Source: G963662905 sp963676725 (GTDB lineage Bacteria > Bacteroidota > Bacteroidia > Bacteroidales > WRLA01). Taken from it: a DNA stretch of 64,000 nt. Below, one piece after another: positions 25,046 to 32,972 of this stretch. The DNA lies in assembly GCA_963676725.1 (NCBI GenBank), contig OY781463.1, positions 3,038,001 to 3,102,000 of the forward strand, given 5' to 3'. Under the pieces are notes generated by a model. That model was not told the origin of the DNA, did not search any database, and saw nothing but the letters and a program-made list of their open reading frames with translations. Position numbers and translations under genes: made by a program. Position 1 is the stretch's first letter. The number at the start of each line of letters is the position of its first letter.

Positions 25046-25510
25046 CTACCACTTTGTATAGGGGTTTTTCATCAACATTGAATTATAATAGCGGGCATCA
25101 CCTGTTACTTCTTCACCGAGCCATTCAGGTTTTTCAAAAGGATGATCTTCTGCAGGCAATTCAATTTCCGCCACAGTAAGTCCTTGGTTTTCACCATAAA
25201 ACTCATCCACTTCAAAAGTGAGACCTCCGGCTTCCGGCACAAGGAAACGTGTTTTATCAATTTTTCCTGCTTCGCAAAGTTCGAGCAATTCCACTGCTTC
25301 ACTTGTGGGGATTTCTTTTTCCCACTCGTAACGGCTTGCTCCTGAGGCATTACCAATTCCTTTAATCGTAAGAAAACCCTTATCGCCTTTTTGGCGCACG
25401 CGCACAGTACGTTCCGGTTGTGATGAAAGATAGCCCTGTATGATGCGGGTTTGTTTCACTACAAAAGGCTTAAAATCACCTTTTACTAAAAATTTCCTTT
25501 CAATTTCCAT
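25046..25510 (-). CDS. CYTH-domain triphosphate tunnel metalloenzyme
   Basis: 154 residues, a compact CYTH protein. The defining motif EIERKFLV (ExExK, residues 2-8) is at the very N-terminus. It is followed by YLSSQPERTVRVRQ (two conserved Arg, 37 and 39), FLTIKG (Lys50), RYEWEKEIP, KTRFLV (Lys86, Arg88), FEVDEFYG (three acids) and AEIELPAED (Glu115, Glu117). These residues line the tunnel that binds triphosphate and metal ions. Known members hydrolyse inorganic triphosphate or thiamine triphosphate, or make cAMP. A complete motif set suggests an active tripolyphosphatase-type enzyme. It lies just downstream of two divergent relatives. Confidence 0.93.
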   Translation of the reverse strand: MEIERKFLVKGDFKPFVVKQTRIIQGYLSSQPERTVRVRQKGDKGFLTIKGIGNASGASRYEWEKEIPTSEAVELLELCEAGKIDKTRFLVPEAGGLTFEVDEFYGENQGLTVAEIELPAEDHPFEKPEWLGEEVTGDARYYNSMLMKNPYTKW

Positions 25511-25541
25511 TGTTCAGATTTTAAAACATTGATTTTAATTA

Positions 25542-26177
25542 CTATAGTCTTCCTTCACTCATACCAATCACCCTTTTAATGGCTTGCAGGTAATTAATAT
25601 TTTCGTAGTCTTCGGCATGAATATCTTTTATGGTTTTCAAAACATCATCAATTTCTGTGCTTTCAGAGTTGATTGTTTCAATCATTGCACCATTGATAAA
25701 CACCTGGGCAAACTCGCAAATGGTATTGTTTACCATATATCCAAAACGATGTTTATCAACATGAACTGCCTGTAAATCTTGATGTTGCTTTATAATCTCC
25801 AAAAATTCATCTAGGCTGTACACTTCATTGTTTAATTCGGGCATTTCCACTTTAAAAGCAGGGAAAACCTCTTCAACAAGCATTTTTTTGCTCATTGGAA
25901 ACTCACCTTTCATTAATGGATTCCATTGTTCCAAACCTTGTTTTTCCTGCACAAAGGTTTTGATATCCATTTTCCCGTCGCGGATTTTAGTATTATTTAC
26001 ATCATTGGTTTTTGAAACGATGTAGATTTCTTCTGACTCGCGTTCCCACACTTTTTCAGGAACAGGCGCAGAGAATCGTGACATCAAATAAGCTTCCTCT
26101 TCAAAATTTCTTGCAAAACTCCTGAATTCAAAGCGTGGTTTCGATTCTATACCGATTTCCAATTTTTCTTTTGCCAT
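25542..26177 (-). CDS. Divergent CYTH-like protein, paralog B
   Basis: 211 residues, no signal peptide. It is a tandem paralog of the next gene: both share an EFR near the N-terminus (17-19 here), NNTKIRDG and MDIKT (61-74), EQWNP (83-87), a KHRFGYMVNN (142-151) and a C-terminal AIKRVIGM. The order of basic and acidic elements matches the CYTH enzyme encoded next door: ERK at the start, RVR, TIK, KTRFL, then acids. The N-terminal ExExK is reduced to one Glu (FEFR), so if this is a tunnel fold its metal site differs. I know of no named family. Cytoplasmic, co-transcribed with its paralog (36-base gap). Confidence 0.75.
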   Translation of the reverse strand: MAKEKLEIGIESKPRFEFRSFARNFEEEAYLMSRFSAPVPEKVWERESEEIYIVSKTNDVNNTKIRDGKMDIKTFVQEKQGLEQWNPLMKGEFPMSKKMLVEEVFPAFKVEMPELNNEVYSLDEFLEIIKQHQDLQAVHVDKHRFGYMVNNTICEFAQVFINGAMIETINSESTEIDDVLKTIKDIHAEDYENINYLQAIKRVIGMSEGRL

Positions 26178-26213
26178 TTTATTTAATTTTAAAAAATTAT
26201 TGTTCGATTGAAA

Positions 26214-26819
26214 TTAATTTTGGGGAAATTCTGCCAGGCCCATAATACGTTTAAGCGCCAAGGGATAATTTTGATTTTCCAAACTGTCATCCATTCCCAA
26301 TATTTTTCTTGTTTCCATAAGTTTCTCCGGATCTTCACTTTCGATGCAAAAGGTACGAATAAAAGCGCCGTTTACAATAATATCCGCCAGATCAATTAAA
26401 CAATTGTTCAGTGTGTAACCATGCCTTATTTTTTTCACATGAGCCACGCTTAAATCGGGATCAGGGGCTATAATTTCCGATAGAAATTGTTCCAGACTAT
26501 ATGTTTTTCGCTCAAAAACAGGCGATTCGATTCCAAGGGCAGGAAAAACAACCGTTTTTATTACATCAGCTTGAAGCGGGAAAGCGCCAACAAGAAAAGG
26601 GTTCCATTGCTCCAAATCGCCATAGGTTTTTTCCAAGGTTTTAATATCCATGACCCCATCCCTGATTTTGATATTATTTTTGATATTCCCATGAGTCAGA
26701 AGGTAAATGGAATTCATTTTACGGGTTTGCTCCCGTGCGCACTCTTTTTCAAGTTTTTCGATAAATGGATCAAGATCCAAATCGAAAATACGAAACTCAT
26801 ATCTTGCTTGCACGTCCAT
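26214..26819 (-). CDS. Divergent CYTH-like protein, paralog A
   Basis: 201 residues. The shared elements are YEFR (7-10), NNIKIRDG and MDIKT (48-61), EQWNP (70-74), KIRHGYTLNN (130-139), an acidic FCIESED stretch (157-163), and a C-terminal ALKRIMGL. It lies seven bases downstream of the SdiA-regulated lipoprotein gene and directly precedes paralog B. The alignment with the canonical CYTH protein two genes on is by eye: EFR to ERK, KIR to RVR, DIK to TIK, KIRHGY to KTRFLV. A polyphosphate- or triphosphate-binding role is inferred; catalysis is uncertain because the second N-terminal Glu is missing. Confidence 0.75.
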   Translation of the reverse strand: MDVQARYEFRIFDLDLDPFIEKLEKECAREQTRKMNSIYLLTHGNIKNNIKIRDGVMDIKTLEKTYGDLEQWNPFLVGAFPLQADVIKTVVFPALGIESPVFERKTYSLEQFLSEIIAPDPDLSVAHVKKIRHGYTLNNCLIDLADIIVNGAFIRTFCIESEDPEKLMETRKILGMDDSLENQNYPLALKRIMGLAEFPQN

Positions 26820-26825
26820 AATTAC

Positions 26826-27605
26826 TCATTTTATTAATTTAAACACATCAAGTTTTGCCTCACTATCATTTACCAGATAGACAATTCCGGCAGAATAATC
26901 AACAGCAACACCTTCGTAAGAGCTCTTCCCCAACGGATACTTCAACAATACATTTCCTTTATAATCGCAGCGATATAAACTCTTACTTTCATCGCTAAGA
27001 ATCCAGAGCCAAGAATTTTCGACATCAACAAATATTCCTGAATAATCTCCTGCAAAATTTAGTTCTGTGCTATTTATTAGCCCTCCATTGCTTTGCCATA
27101 AGATCAATAAGCCGGGACTTGCCTCATTCAAAATATAATAGGCATTATTATTTGCATTCCATGCAATACCTTCAAGTCCTTTATTTGATATGGAAGTAGA
27201 AATATCGAGATGCTCCTCAGCAATAATTTCGGAAGTAATATAATCGAGAAGAATAACATTTCTCAACCTTTCTTCAACAATGGCTATAATTTGCTTATCA
27301 GGATTATAGGCTACACCTTCTAGGTCCTCACCCGAATAATTAAGGCTGCGAAGAATATCACCATTAAAATCTATTTCGTACACCATAGCAGTTTGATCGC
27401 TCACAACCAAAAGGGATTGAGCATCAGGACCAAAACACAATCCGGAAGGTTCTGGAACATCCAGAGAGTTGGACTGAATCAACTCAAGTGTCCCTATTGT
27501 TTCATCTTCGGAAAGTTGCTGCTGTGTTTCCTCATCATTGCAGGCGGAGGCAATTACTGTGAGCAGCAAAAAGACACAAACAAGGCGCACAAAAGATGTT
27601 TTCAT
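26826..27605 (-). CDS. SdiA-regulated-domain beta-propeller lipoprotein
   Basis: 259 residues. The N-terminus is a lipoprotein signal (VIASAC, with Cys22 as lipidation site). The rest is a beta-propeller of the SdiA-regulated family, with repeated strands and Glu/Gly pairs: VPEPSGLCF, EDLEGVAYNP, NKGLEGIAWN, AGDYSGIFVD and SYEGVAVDYS. This EG repeat is the family's hallmark and resembles the metal-binding loops of phytase-like propellers. The protein is expected to be lipid-anchored, facing the periplasm or cell surface. It follows a hairpin in the leader and precedes the CYTH-like pair. Confidence 0.88.
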   Translation of the reverse strand: MKTSFVRLVCVFLLLTVIASACNDEETQQQLSEDETIGTLELIQSNSLDVPEPSGLCFGPDAQSLLVVSDQTAMVYEIDFNGDILRSLNYSGEDLEGVAYNPDKQIIAIVEERLRNVILLDYITSEIIAEEHLDISTSISNKGLEGIAWNANNNAYYILNEASPGLLILWQSNGGLINSTELNFAGDYSGIFVDVENSWLWILSDESKSLYRCDYKGNVLLKYPLGKSSYEGVAVDYSAGIVYLVNDSEAKLDVFKLIK

Positions 27606-27626
27606 TTTGTATTTAAATTTCTATTT

Positions 27627-27661
27627 AAAGAGCAGGAGCATTCAAAGCGCTCCTGCTCTTT
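27627..27661 (-). terminator. Strong hairpin between the lamin-tail and SdiA-regulated genes
   Basis: A perfect 13-base stem AAAGAGCAGGAGC/GCTCCTGCTCTTT around a nine-base loop, 16 bases past the lamin-tail gene stop. Read leftward only TTTAAAT follows, so it may be a partial terminator or an RNA 3'-end stabiliser rather than a full stop. Confidence 0.7.
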
Positions 27662-27677
27662 ATTCTATTCATGTCTC

Positions 27678-28778
27678 CTAGTTATTACTAGCTCCGGGAG
27701 TTGGAGGTCTGTCTGTTTCCGGATCGAATTGCATCCAATTTGCACCACCATCCACATCAAGTCCGGCTGATGAATTTGTGGGAGGAGCGGGAATTGCTTC
27801 GCCATCGCCATAGGTAATTTCCTGAATGAAGCTAACTCCATCTTTAGAGATTCCAAAGGATTCACCACCACTGCTCAATTTGCAGGCAGCATGCAGTCCT
27901 TCGCCTATCCCGTCGCAAATAATCAATAAAAAGCCATGTGGGGGAACAATAGTCAGTTCCGGCTGATCAAGAGGGAATTGATATTGAGTTACTTCCAATA
28001 AGTCATCACTCACATACCATCCGGCCATATCTATTGGTATATCGCCTGTATTATAAATTTCAATATAATCGGGGAAATCGCCTTCCACACCGGGCACAGG
28101 AACAACATCATTGCTACACATAAACTCATTAACGATCAGTTCCCCTTCAACAAGAGGAGCGCCATCGTTGGGTTTCCCGGGAGTTTTATTGGCCAAAACA
28201 AGCCATGCCCCTGCATTGCTTCCATCCACATCAGGACCGGCAGATTTATCATCGGGCAAACCACCCAATGCACCATCAGGGCCAAAGTTTGCAGAGCGGG
28301 AGATAAGGTTTAATGATGGATCAAAGAGTGCAATAATTGAATCTTTACTTGCACTAATGCCCATATCAACAAAAATGTGTCCATCAAGAATTTGTGTTGG
28401 CAGATCAGCTCCATTGGCATCGGCAGCACCACAAATTAACACAAGGAAACCTTTTGGGGGAATGCTTGTTATTGCCGCATCTGTTGCAGGGATTTGCTGA
28501 TATTCAGCTTCTTCACCTTCTTTATCTGTAATAAACATTCCTGCAATATTCACTGCTTCAGCTCCTTTATTATATAATTCCACCCAATCGGCACCATTTC
28601 CAGATGCATCAACAAAGTATGGATCTGCAGCATCTTTCGCCATAAGTTCATTAATCACAATATCGGCGTATTGTTCAGGTTCCGGAGGTGGTGGTGGAGT
28701 AGGTGCAGGATTTTCGTCCTTTACACAGCCGCCCAAAACAAATACCATTAATATACTGATATACAAATACTTTTTCAT
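27678..28778 (-). CDS. Lipoprotein with two lamin-tail domains
   Basis: 366 residues. The signal is of the lipoprotein type (LGGC, Cys18). A proline-rich linker (about 24-35) leads to two lamin-tail domains: about 40-200 (INELMAKD, DWVELYN, GMFITDKEG) and about 208-360 (VNEFMCSN, DYIEIYN, GWYVSDD). The second is very like the T9SS-exported LTD protein at 1916. There is no sorting domain, so it is anchored by lipid instead. The gene lies 21 bases after the OprP-like porin. LTD proteins are reported beside phosphate-related and CotH genes in Bacteroidota, but the ligand is not known. Confidence 0.87.
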   Translation of the reverse strand: MKKYLYISILMVFVLGGCVKDENPAPTPPPPPEPEQYADIVINELMAKDAADPYFVDASGNGADWVELYNKGAEAVNIAGMFITDKEGEEAEYQQIPATDAAITSIPPKGFLVLICGAADANGADLPTQILDGHIFVDMGISASKDSIIALFDPSLNLISRSANFGPDGALGGLPDDKSAGPDVDGSNAGAWLVLANKTPGKPNDGAPLVEGELIVNEFMCSNDVVPVPGVEGDFPDYIEIYNTGDIPIDMAGWYVSDDLLEVTQYQFPLDQPELTIVPPHGFLLIICDGIGEGLHAACKLSSGGESFGISKDGVSFIQEITYGDGEAIPAPPTNSSAGLDVDGGANWMQFDPETDRPPTPGASNN

Positions 28779-28799
28779 GATTATATTTTTTTTATGCTA

Positions 28800-30374
28800 T
28801 TAAAAATCAATTTCAATACGAGCCTGAATTATGCTAAAATCAATGCCACCTTTCCCATCAGGGAGGGATTTATCGTTGGCATATTTCCCTTTACCATCGG
28901 CCCAGCGGTCGTTATTGATATAGGAATAATTGAGCATAAACTTCACATTATAATTCACATAATAGTTCAATCCTATAGAATAAGCTTCTGAGGCACCTCC
29001 CTGAATATAAGGGACATCTACCCCATCTTTAAAGGTATTGGCATCGGTATAATCATAACGCAATGCTACTTCCAGAGCTCCTTTACCCAATTCCCTAAAA
29101 TCAATTTGGGTGAATTCTGCTTCGCTCATATTATAATAGTAATCGGCATTGCAAATCAGCCAACTACCCATCACAAAGAAGCCTTCTACAGAAGCCTTAT
29201 CTTCTCCTTCAGGAACAGCGTCTTTTTCGCGTTTGATATCGCTGCGCATATATTCAGCCGACATCCTGAAATTTTTCCAGGCATAGGAAGCTTCGAGGCC
29301 GGCGAGTGTCATATGTTCCGAATGCTCAATCCAATCGGTATCAAGATATTTTTTTCGGTTGATGGATGTTTCTGCCCGGGTATTAAAGCGGAAGCTTTCT
29401 GTTGGATCACCCAGTTCAGGGAGTTTTGGTGTACGATAGGAGCCAGCAGCGCCAAAATGAAGGACATGTTTTTCTGCATTTATTGGCGTAAAAGCTGCAC
29501 GAGCTGTTACCGAATAACCTGCATTTGTTCCATTTGATTTGTTTTGATCCTGCATAAGTCCGTTGACAATCTCGGAAGTAAATACACCGCCTTCAAAATA
29601 GAATTTATTTCCCCATGTACGAAAAGCAATACCCAAATGGCGCGATGGAGCCAATTCGGTAATCATTGGACGTTCAATAAAAGTAAGATAGCGAGAAGTT
29701 GTTGTGCGCTCCATAGAAAAAGGCTCTTTAAAATTACCCGCTTTCAGTTGCCATTTATGACCGATGTATCGGATGTAAGCATCTTTAAGATCAACTTCAT
29801 TATACGCCAAGTCGATATCAAATTCACCACCCCAATGACCCCAGAGGATTGTCTTTAGGGCAAAACGGGCACGACGGATATTCACGCCGTTTCCAATCTC
29901 TTCATTATCGCCAAAATATGCGGCACCATCCATATAAATTCTGGTATCAAACCAATATTTAAAACGCTTGTCTTCTGATTCAAGCACCAAAATTCCATCA
30001 CGGGATTCCGGGCGAAGGGCAGCACTCACATTAACGTCTTTTCCGTAGTCATTTTTTACCTCATCTTCAGGAAATAATTCAATACGGATATTTGCATCCT
30101 TAGCAACGCTATAGGTTTGATTTTGATAGCCATCAACAGCAAATCTCAGTTCACCGCCTTCGGGAACTTCTACTTCAAAAAAGCCGTTATGGTCGGTAGT
30201 GGCAAGAGCTGATGGCTCGCCAACAATAAAAACTTCCGCACCAATCATTGGTGTCTGACTTCCTGCAGGAAATAATTTCCCGCTTACTGTATGCTGGGCA
30301 TTGAGTTGAAAGCCGATCAACATACAGGCAATAATGCTTATGAAAAGCATTCCTTGTGCTCTCATTTTTTTCAT
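28800..30374 (-). CDS. OprO/OprP-type porin with carboxypeptidase-regulatory N-domain
   Basis: Outer-membrane protein of 524 residues. A signal peptide ends near NAQ. It is followed by a carboxypeptidase-regulatory-like domain (about 27-105, HTVSGKLF, IGAEVFIVG, TTDHNGFFEVEV) of the type found on SusC proteins. The barrel (about 115-524) is of the phosphate-selective porin O/P family: RRARFALKTILWGHWGGEFDID, LKAGNFKEPFSMER, and a terminal strand ending ARIEIDF with the aromatic C-terminus. Phosphate or pyrophosphate passage is a family expectation, not shown here. It is first in a leftward run with LTD, SdiA-regulated and CYTH-type genes. Confidence 0.9.
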   Translation of the reverse strand: MKKMRAQGMLFISIIACMLIGFQLNAQHTVSGKLFPAGSQTPMIGAEVFIVGEPSALATTDHNGFFEVEVPEGGELRFAVDGYQNQTYSVAKDANIRIELFPEDEVKNDYGKDVNVSAALRPESRDGILVLESEDKRFKYWFDTRIYMDGAAYFGDNEEIGNGVNIRRARFALKTILWGHWGGEFDIDLAYNEVDLKDAYIRYIGHKWQLKAGNFKEPFSMERTTTSRYLTFIERPMITELAPSRHLGIAFRTWGNKFYFEGGVFTSEIVNGLMQDQNKSNGTNAGYSVTARAAFTPINAEKHVLHFGAAGSYRTPKLPELGDPTESFRFNTRAETSINRKKYLDTDWIEHSEHMTLAGLEASYAWKNFRMSAEYMRSDIKREKDAVPEGEDKASVEGFFVMGSWLICNADYYYNMSEAEFTQIDFRELGKGALEVALRYDYTDANTFKDGVDVPYIQGGASEAYSIGLNYYVNYNVKFMLNYSYINNDRWADGKGKYANDKSLPDGKGGIDFSIIQARIEIDF

Positions 30375-30958
30375 TGCGCTTGTTTTAATGGTTGAATTAG
30401 TATCATTCTTATTCTATATCTGTTCTGAAAATTTTTCTATGCTCAAGATTTAGGGGAACCAATAAATCATGGCCAAAATAAGCTATAAAAATCACAGACT
30501 TCAAGAAATCGACCTATACATCAGCCCTACAAGAGGATAACAGAAACACACACAAAATTATATATTACTGATATTCAATTTATTAAAATATTAATTCTGA
30601 AAATATTCTGTTTTTTCAAAAAGTCGGTTAATCGCCTACAAAAACAATATTTTTCCATTTGTAGACCATACAAATAAACAGTTTTGTGCCGGTATGGAAA
30701 GAACAGAATCTGATTTATTAACCAAATCGTATCTTTTGATAAAAAAAACAGGAGCTAGGGAAACCAAAGTACTAGCACAAAAAAAGCGGTAAAATAGAAC
30801 CCACTTAACACTTTTTAAGGATTCATCAGCAATGCTGTTCAATAATAAATGACTATATTCGTTAAAAATTATACACTGCCTGATTGCAGTCTGTTTTATC
30901 GATAAATATTTATATACATGCAAAAACCTCTACGCTTAATAATCTCAAAAACAATACT
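30375..30958. other. Divergent intergenic region between the porin and porX
   Basis: 584 gene-free bases, AT-rich. A minus-strand frame at 30636-30923 lacks any recognisable protein and I do not support it. Promoters of both divergent transcripts must lie here, but I find no well-spaced TTG/TAnnTTTG pair for either. Confidence 0.5.
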
Positions 30959-32515
30959 ATGGAGAAAATAAAAATATTATGGGTAGATGATGAAATAGAC
31001 CTGCTCAAACCACACATTATTTTTCTGGAACAGAAAGATTATCATGTAACCACCTGCAACAATGGCGATGAAGCACTTGATTTGGTGCGTAATAATATCT
31101 TTGATATTGTATTTCTGGATGAAAACATGCCCGGTATCTCAGGGCTGGAAGCACTAGAAGTTATCAAAAGCCTATATCCGGGACTGCCTGTGGTCATGAT
31201 CACCAAAAGTGAAGAAGAAAGCATTATGGAAGAAGCCATTGGCTCCAATATTGCTGATTATCTCATCAAACCGGTGAACCCAAACCAAATTTTGCTTTGC
31301 CTGAAAAAAAACTTAGACAATAAAGAATTGGTGAACCAAAAAACCACCATGAGTTATCAGCAGGAATTCCGCAATATAGGCATGGAATTAAATAATCGTT
31401 TAGACTATAAAGAATGGGTAAACGTTTATAAAAAATTGATTAACTGGGAACTGCGTTTAGAAAAATCGAGCGATGAGAATATGCAGGACATCCTGAAAAT
31501 GCAAAAAGAAGAAGCCAATCAGCAGTTCTGCAAATATTATGAAAGCAATTACAAAGATTGGCTCAATCAGGAATCGGAAGAAACGCCTATTCAATCGCAT
31601 ACTTTACTAAAGAACAGATTATTGCCAAAGCTTCGCGAAAGCAATAAGCCCATATTTTTTCTATTGATCGACAATCTTCGCTTTGATCAATGGAAGATTC
31701 TCCAGCCCATGATTGAAGAATATTTCAGGGTGCAGGATGAGGAAATTTATTATTCGATATTGCCCACAGTGACGCAGTATGCTCGTAATTGCCTTTTTGG
31801 CGGGCTTATGCCATTAGGCATCAAACGCAAATATCCTCAATACTGGAGGGATGAAGATGCTGAGGGATCAAAAAATCAATTTGAATCGGAATTATTAGGC
31901 GAATTCCTGAAACGATTTGGTATGAATACACGCTATTCGTATAATAAAGTCTTAAGCCTGAGTGCAGGAAAAAGATTGGTGGATTCCCTACCCGATTTAT
32001 TTGATAATGACCTGAATGTAATTGTGTATAATTTTGTGGATATGCTTTCCCATGCACGCACAGAAATGGAAGTAATTCGCGAATTGGCCGATGATGAACC
32101 CGCTTATCGTTCGCTTACATTAAGCTGGTTTGAACATAGCCCACTATTTGAAATTATTAAGTATCTCGCCACGCGTGATGTTGATGTTATAATTACAACA
32201 GACCATGGCTCTGTGAAAGTAGATAATGCGCTAAAAGTAATTGGCGACAGGGCAACTACCAGCAATCTTCGTTATAAAATCGGTAAAAGCCTGAATTACA
32301 ATAAAAAAGAGGTATTTGCCATCACACGCCCAGAGGATTTTCAACTCCCAAAAACCAATGTAACCTCCTCTTATATTTTCGCGCGAAAAAATGATTTTCT
32401 TGCCTATCCAAATAACTACAACTATTATGTAAAATATTATAGGGACACTTTTCAGCATGGGGGCATTTCCATGGAGGAAGTATTAATTCCTTATATTTAT
32501 TTGAAAGCACGCTAA
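30959..32515 (+). CDS. porX: PorX-type response regulator with PglZ domain
   Basis: Regulator of the type IX secretion system, 518 residues. Residues 1-120 are a receiver domain with acidic pocket Asp10/Asp11, phospho-acceptor Asp54 (LDENMPG), Thr in MITKS and Lys in LIKP. Residues about 200-518 are a PglZ/alkaline-phosphatase-like domain whose metal ligands are visible: LLIDNLRFDQW, ITTDHGSV and DTFQHGGISMEE. PorX of Porphyromonas and Flavobacterium is activated by PorY and acts as a phosphodiesterase on oligonucleotides. I take the ATG at 30959 because the receiver begins there; the frame opens 25 codons earlier. It is followed by tsaE and alanine dehydrogenase. The two T9SS-sorted proteins in this window are probable clients. 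Confidence 0.95.
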   Translation: MEKIKILWVDDEIDLLKPHIIFLEQKDYHVTTCNNGDEALDLVRNNIFDIVFLDENMPGISGLEALEVIKSLYPGLPVVMITKSEEESIMEEAIGSNIADYLIKPVNPNQILLCLKKNLDNKELVNQKTTMSYQQEFRNIGMELNNRLDYKEWVNVYKKLINWELRLEKSSDENMQDILKMQKEEANQQFCKYYESNYKDWLNQESEETPIQSHTLLKNRLLPKLRESNKPIFFLLIDNLRFDQWKILQPMIEEYFRVQDEEIYYSILPTVTQYARNCLFGGLMPLGIKRKYPQYWRDEDAEGSKNQFESELLGEFLKRFGMNTRYSYNKVLSLSAGKRLVDSLPDLFDNDLNVIVYNFVDMLSHARTEMEVIRELADDEPAYRSLTLSWFEHSPLFEIIKYLATRDVDVIITTDHGSVKVDNALKVIGDRATTSNLRYKIGKSLNYNKKEVFAITRPEDFQLPKTNVTSSYIFARKNDFLAYPNNYNYYVKYYRDTFQHGGISMEEVLIPYIYLKAR

Positions 32516-32540
32516 TTTATGGACAGACATATAACAAAGA

Positions 32541-32960
32541 ATGAACAAACATCAAATAATTGTTAAGGCCCTTTCGGAATTAGAAGAGGCCGCAAAAACA
32601 CTCCTTTCAGCATATCCCGAAAGGAGGGTTTTTGCTTTTAACGGCAGTATGGGCGCCGGAAAAACTACTTTTATTACTGTAATTTGCAAGCTTTTAGGGA
32701 TTGAAAAATCGGTAAGCAGCCCTACTTTTGCATTAATTAATGAGTATTTTTGCAAAACATACGGATCTGTATATCATTTTGATCTGTACCGCCTAAACAA
32801 TGAAGAGGAATTATTCCATATTGGCGCCGAGGAATATTTCTACAGTGGCAATTACTGCTTTGTGGAATGGCCCGAAAAAGCAAAGCAACTTTTACCTGAA
32901 AATACCGTATACGTGGGCATTGAAGAGGTTGACGATGATTGTCGACTTATTGAATTCTAA
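32541..32960 (+). CDS. tsaE: tRNA threonylcarbamoyladenosine biosynthesis ATPase TsaE
   Basis: 139 residues, the normal TsaE length. Walker A GSMGAGKTTF (35-44), then SVSSPTFALINEY (a TsaE hallmark), then VYHFDLYRL with the Walker B-like Asp, and FVEWPEKA near the end. TsaE works with TsaB and TsaD to place threonylcarbamoyl on A37 of ANN-decoding tRNAs. It is in a tight operon after porX (25-base gap) and before alanine dehydrogenase (12-base gap), an association I have seen in Bacteroidota; the functional reason is unclear. No Shine-Dalgarno sequence. Confidence 0.97.
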   Translation: MNKHQIIVKALSELEEAAKTLLSAYPERRVFAFNGSMGAGKTTFITVICKLLGIEKSVSSPTFALINEYFCKTYGSVYHFDLYRLNNEEELFHIGAEEYFYSGNYCFVEWPEKAKQLLPENTVYVGIEEVDDDCRLIEF

Positions 32961-32972
32961 GACTCACTAAAT

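Noticed and set aside
30636..30923. Minus-strand frame of 95 residues upstream of porX
   Set aside because: No recognisable domain, and AT-rich sequence composition looks non-coding. I treat it as intergenic.
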